Assembly (NCBI RefSeq): GCF_013459645.1
Contig: NZ_CP054861.1
Location: 62,001-126,000 of the forward strand
DNA: 64,000 nucleotides
Direction of reading: 5' to 3'
DNA from: Martelella sp. NC20
GTDB lineage: Bacteria; Pseudomonadota; Alphaproteobacteria; Rhizobiales; Rhizobiaceae
Shown: one piece after another, positions 62,266-64,000 of the stretch
Layout of the letters: each line of letters starts with the position of its first letter
Numbering within the stretch: the first letter of the stretch is position 1
Notes under the pieces: model-generated
Databases searched by the model: none
Told to the model about the DNA's origin: nothing
What the model saw: only the letters and a program-made list of their open reading frames with translations
Program-made: the position numbers and the translations under genes

Positions 62266-63630
62266 TCAGAATTTCTTCGTCAGATAGGTTGAAAGCGTGT
62301 TCTTCGAAAAATCATAGACATCGACATTCGAGAAGTTCTGGGTGTAGGCGTATTCGATGCGTGGGGCGAAGCCCTGGATCGCCAGATTGCGCAGCGTGAT
62401 GCCGAGCGATGCCTGGATACGCTGATCGGAGCGTTTTTCGCCGGCCAGATAGGTTATGTCCTGATATTTGCGATCGTCCGCGAAAATCGAAATATCGGAA
62501 ATCGCGCCGAAACTCCATTCCCGGAAATACTGCGCGTTCAGGGAAAGGCGGACATAGCTGTTGGTGTCGTTCGCGGCATCGACATAGCCGATATTGCCGC
62601 CGAAACGCACCGAGCTCGCGGATGAGATGGCATAGAGATGACTGATCCCCAGCACGGTTTCGCTGCCGTCAAGTTCATCGCGGTCATGGTAATCGAGCTT
62701 GCGCCACATGCCGCGCAGCGTTGTGACCCCCTTTCGGCCCATATTGTGCCGCAGCGAGAAAGCCGGGCCGAGCGACCAGCGATAAGGCTCTTCGCCCTTC
62801 ATCACATACTGGCCGACAAGGCCTCCGGTCACCGTCCAGTCTCCGATTTCCCGGCGATAGTCGACGAAACTGTCGAAGTAACTCGTGTTGAAGCTGGTAT
62901 CGCGATACCAGTCGCCGTTGACCCCGCCGCCTATCGTGATCGATGAGACTTCATCGAGGTCGAACCGGTATGATCCGTTCAGCCCATAGCCATAGCCGAT
63001 GCCGCTCTTCTTTTCGGCAGGCAGTATGGGAATGCCGCCGATATAGACGAGATCGGCGTCGGGGGCTTCGGTGATGTTGGTGCTGGGCGCGATGGAGATG
63101 TAGCCGCCAAGCGACCAGGGACGGATCGTGCGGGCCTTGGCGGCAAGGCGCTCGTAGAACGCGCGCTCATCGGCGCTGTTGGCGCTGCCGGCCAGAAGTT
63201 CGAAGTGATGCAGCGACGCGTTGCCCTCGCCCTGTTGGTAGAGAACGCTGGCCAGCTCACGCCGGACATTGCGGGCCTCGGGGTTCTGCGAAAGGATGGC
63301 ACGAAGAGCGCTTGCCGCTTCCGGCAACCGGCCCTGTTGTTCCAGTATGAGCGCCTGCGTGAAGGCGGCGGCGAGCGTCTTGCCCTTTTCGTCAGTGGCG
63401 AAGCTTTCCGCCAGCGCCATCGCATTTTCATACTGGCCGTATTCAACCAGAACGCGTACCGCGTCAAAGCCGGTGACGGTGGACTTTTTTGCGAAGACCC
63501 ATTGCGGGGCGCTTATCATGAAGAACCCAAGGGTGAACACAAACAGGCAGACGCGCCGTATGCGTTTCAACCCCTGACCCAGGCCGCGCGCCGGGTTTCC
63601 GGCGCGCGGCTCAAATCGGCGATTGGCCAT
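62266..63630 (-). CDS. Slam-type outer-membrane exporter of surface lipoproteins (DUF560)
   Basis: 454 residues. A basic start and hydrophobic stretch (VCLFVFTLGFFMISAPQWVFA) form the signal peptide. Residues about 55-165 are TPR-like helices (YENAMALAESFATDEKGKTL, PEARNVRRELASVLYQQGEG), and residues about 170-454 are beta-strands of an outer-membrane barrel ending in STYLTKKF, with terminal F. This two-part plan is that of Slam (surface lipoprotein assembly modulator), which flips folded lipoproteins or soluble substrates to the cell surface in Neisseria and relatives. It begins five bases after the stop of a gene that looks like its substrate. Confidence 0.82.
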   Translation of the reverse strand: MANRRFEPRAGNPARGLGQGLKRIRRVCLFVFTLGFFMISAPQWVFAKKSTVTGFDAVRVLVEYGQYENAMALAESFATDEKGKTLAAAFTQALILEQQGRLPEAASALRAILSQNPEARNVRRELASVLYQQGEGNASLHHFELLAGSANSADERAFYERLAAKARTIRPWSLGGYISIAPSTNITEAPDADLVYIGGIPILPAEKKSGIGYGYGLNGSYRFDLDEVSSITIGGGVNGDWYRDTSFNTSYFDSFVDYRREIGDWTVTGGLVGQYVMKGEEPYRWSLGPAFSLRHNMGRKGVTTLRGMWRKLDYHDRDELDGSETVLGISHLYAISSASSVRFGGNIGYVDAANDTNSYVRLSLNAQYFREWSFGAISDISIFADDRKYQDITYLAGEKRSDQRIQASLGITLRNLAIQGFAPRIEYAYTQNFSNVDVYDFSKNTLSTYLTKKF

Positions 63631-63635
63631 CAGTC

Positions 63636-64000
63636 TCAGTCTGCCCGATTCGCCTGGAACACGCCGATGGTTGCCTTGGTCGGATTGTCGGCATTGTCGA
63701 AGGCGGCCACACTGCCGGCCGTCGAACTCGCGCCGCCGCCAAAGAGCGAGCCCTTGACAATGGAACCTTCGCCGGCCGCATCGCCGCCGATCGTCACGCT
63801 GTCAGCCACATAGGCGGCGCTGTTCTTGTCGAGCGTACCGGCAAAACCGACATCGTCCATCGCTCCGATTGCGTCATCGCCATCATAGATGGTCAGGCCA
63901 CTGAAATCGCCTGAAACCGCGCCGCTTTGAAAGTCGACAGCAATTTCGCTGGAGCCGGAAACCAGGCCGCCGGTCGCGCCATTCTGCGCTTCGCCGAAAT
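63636..64000 (-). CDS. TbpB-like / Slam-substrate surface protein, C-terminal part (5' end outside window)
   Basis: About 121 residues visible. Small beta-barrel of the TbpB_B_D kind: SSEIAVDFQSGAVSGDFSG, DVGFAGTLDKNSAAYVADSV, and the end pattern KGSLFGGGASSTAGSVAAFD followed by IGVFQANRAD, which resembles the final GxFYGPxAxEVGGxF-type strands of transferrin-binding and hemophilin proteins. It is first in a two-gene operon with the Slam-type exporter. Whether it is a lipoprotein cannot be seen, since the N-terminus is off the window. Ligand unknown. Confidence 0.7.
   Translation of the reverse strand, partial: FGEAQNGATGGLVSGSSEIAVDFQSGAVSGDFSGLTIYDGDDAIGAMDDVGFAGTLDKNSAAYVADSVTIGGDAAGEGSIVKGSLFGGGASSTAGSVAAFDNADNPTKATIGVFQANRAD

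Overview
The window looks like accessory chromosome or plasmid DNA of a GC-rich alphaproteobacterium, most likely a Hyphomicrobiales (Rhizobiaceae-like) genome. The reasons are the many ABC/TRAP uptake loci paired with GntR, LacI or LysR regulators, the Crp/Fnr type, and remnants of IS66, IS630, IS256, IS110 and IS3 families common in that order. The genus cannot be fixed from sequence alone. No rRNA, tRNA or CRISPR array was seen.

Left part (1-28 kb) is catabolic. A partial MFS exporter diverges from a TetR regulator. After an alpha/beta hydrolase, an IS630 copy and a broken FAD oxidase comes a minus-strand catechol operon (catB-catC-catA, a KdgT-type permease, a BenD-like dehydrogenase, pcaD) with a divergent LysR regulator. 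Next are a GntR-controlled TRAP transporter plus sugar-acid dehydratase, and a second divergent pair: a dehydrogenase set (hydrolase, aldehyde dehydrogenase, Fe-alcohol dehydrogenase, Ldh-family enzyme) on one side, and a GntR regulator, ribose-type ABC importer and DJ-1/PfpI protein on the other. From 25.7 to 30.5 kb is a graveyard of IS66/IS630/IS110 pieces that encloses one intact cargo gene, a beta-propeller/Ig-like protein.

The middle (30.7-44 kb) holds a Crp/Fnr regulator containing a 14-base G/C homopolymer, two small conserved-looking proteins, and a very large glycine-rich autotransporter with about 33 repeats, whose signal-peptide segment is cut off by one in-frame TAG. An AraC regulator and a Rossmann-fold oxidoreductase follow.

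The right part (44.7-58.5 kb) holds an amino-acid uptake and catabolism operon (HAD hydrolase, polar amino-acid ABC importer, PLP dehydratase, aminotransferase, RidA, flavin reductase) under a divergent GntR protein with a palindromic operator. It is followed by a sulfonate-type ABC importer with an arylsulfotransferase-family protein and a divergent LacI regulator between twin operators. From 58.7 to 62.2 kb is decayed DNA with an IS256 copy sitting between truncated genes. The window ends in a two-gene unit: the 3' end of a surface-lipoprotein-like gene and a Slam-type outer-membrane exporter.
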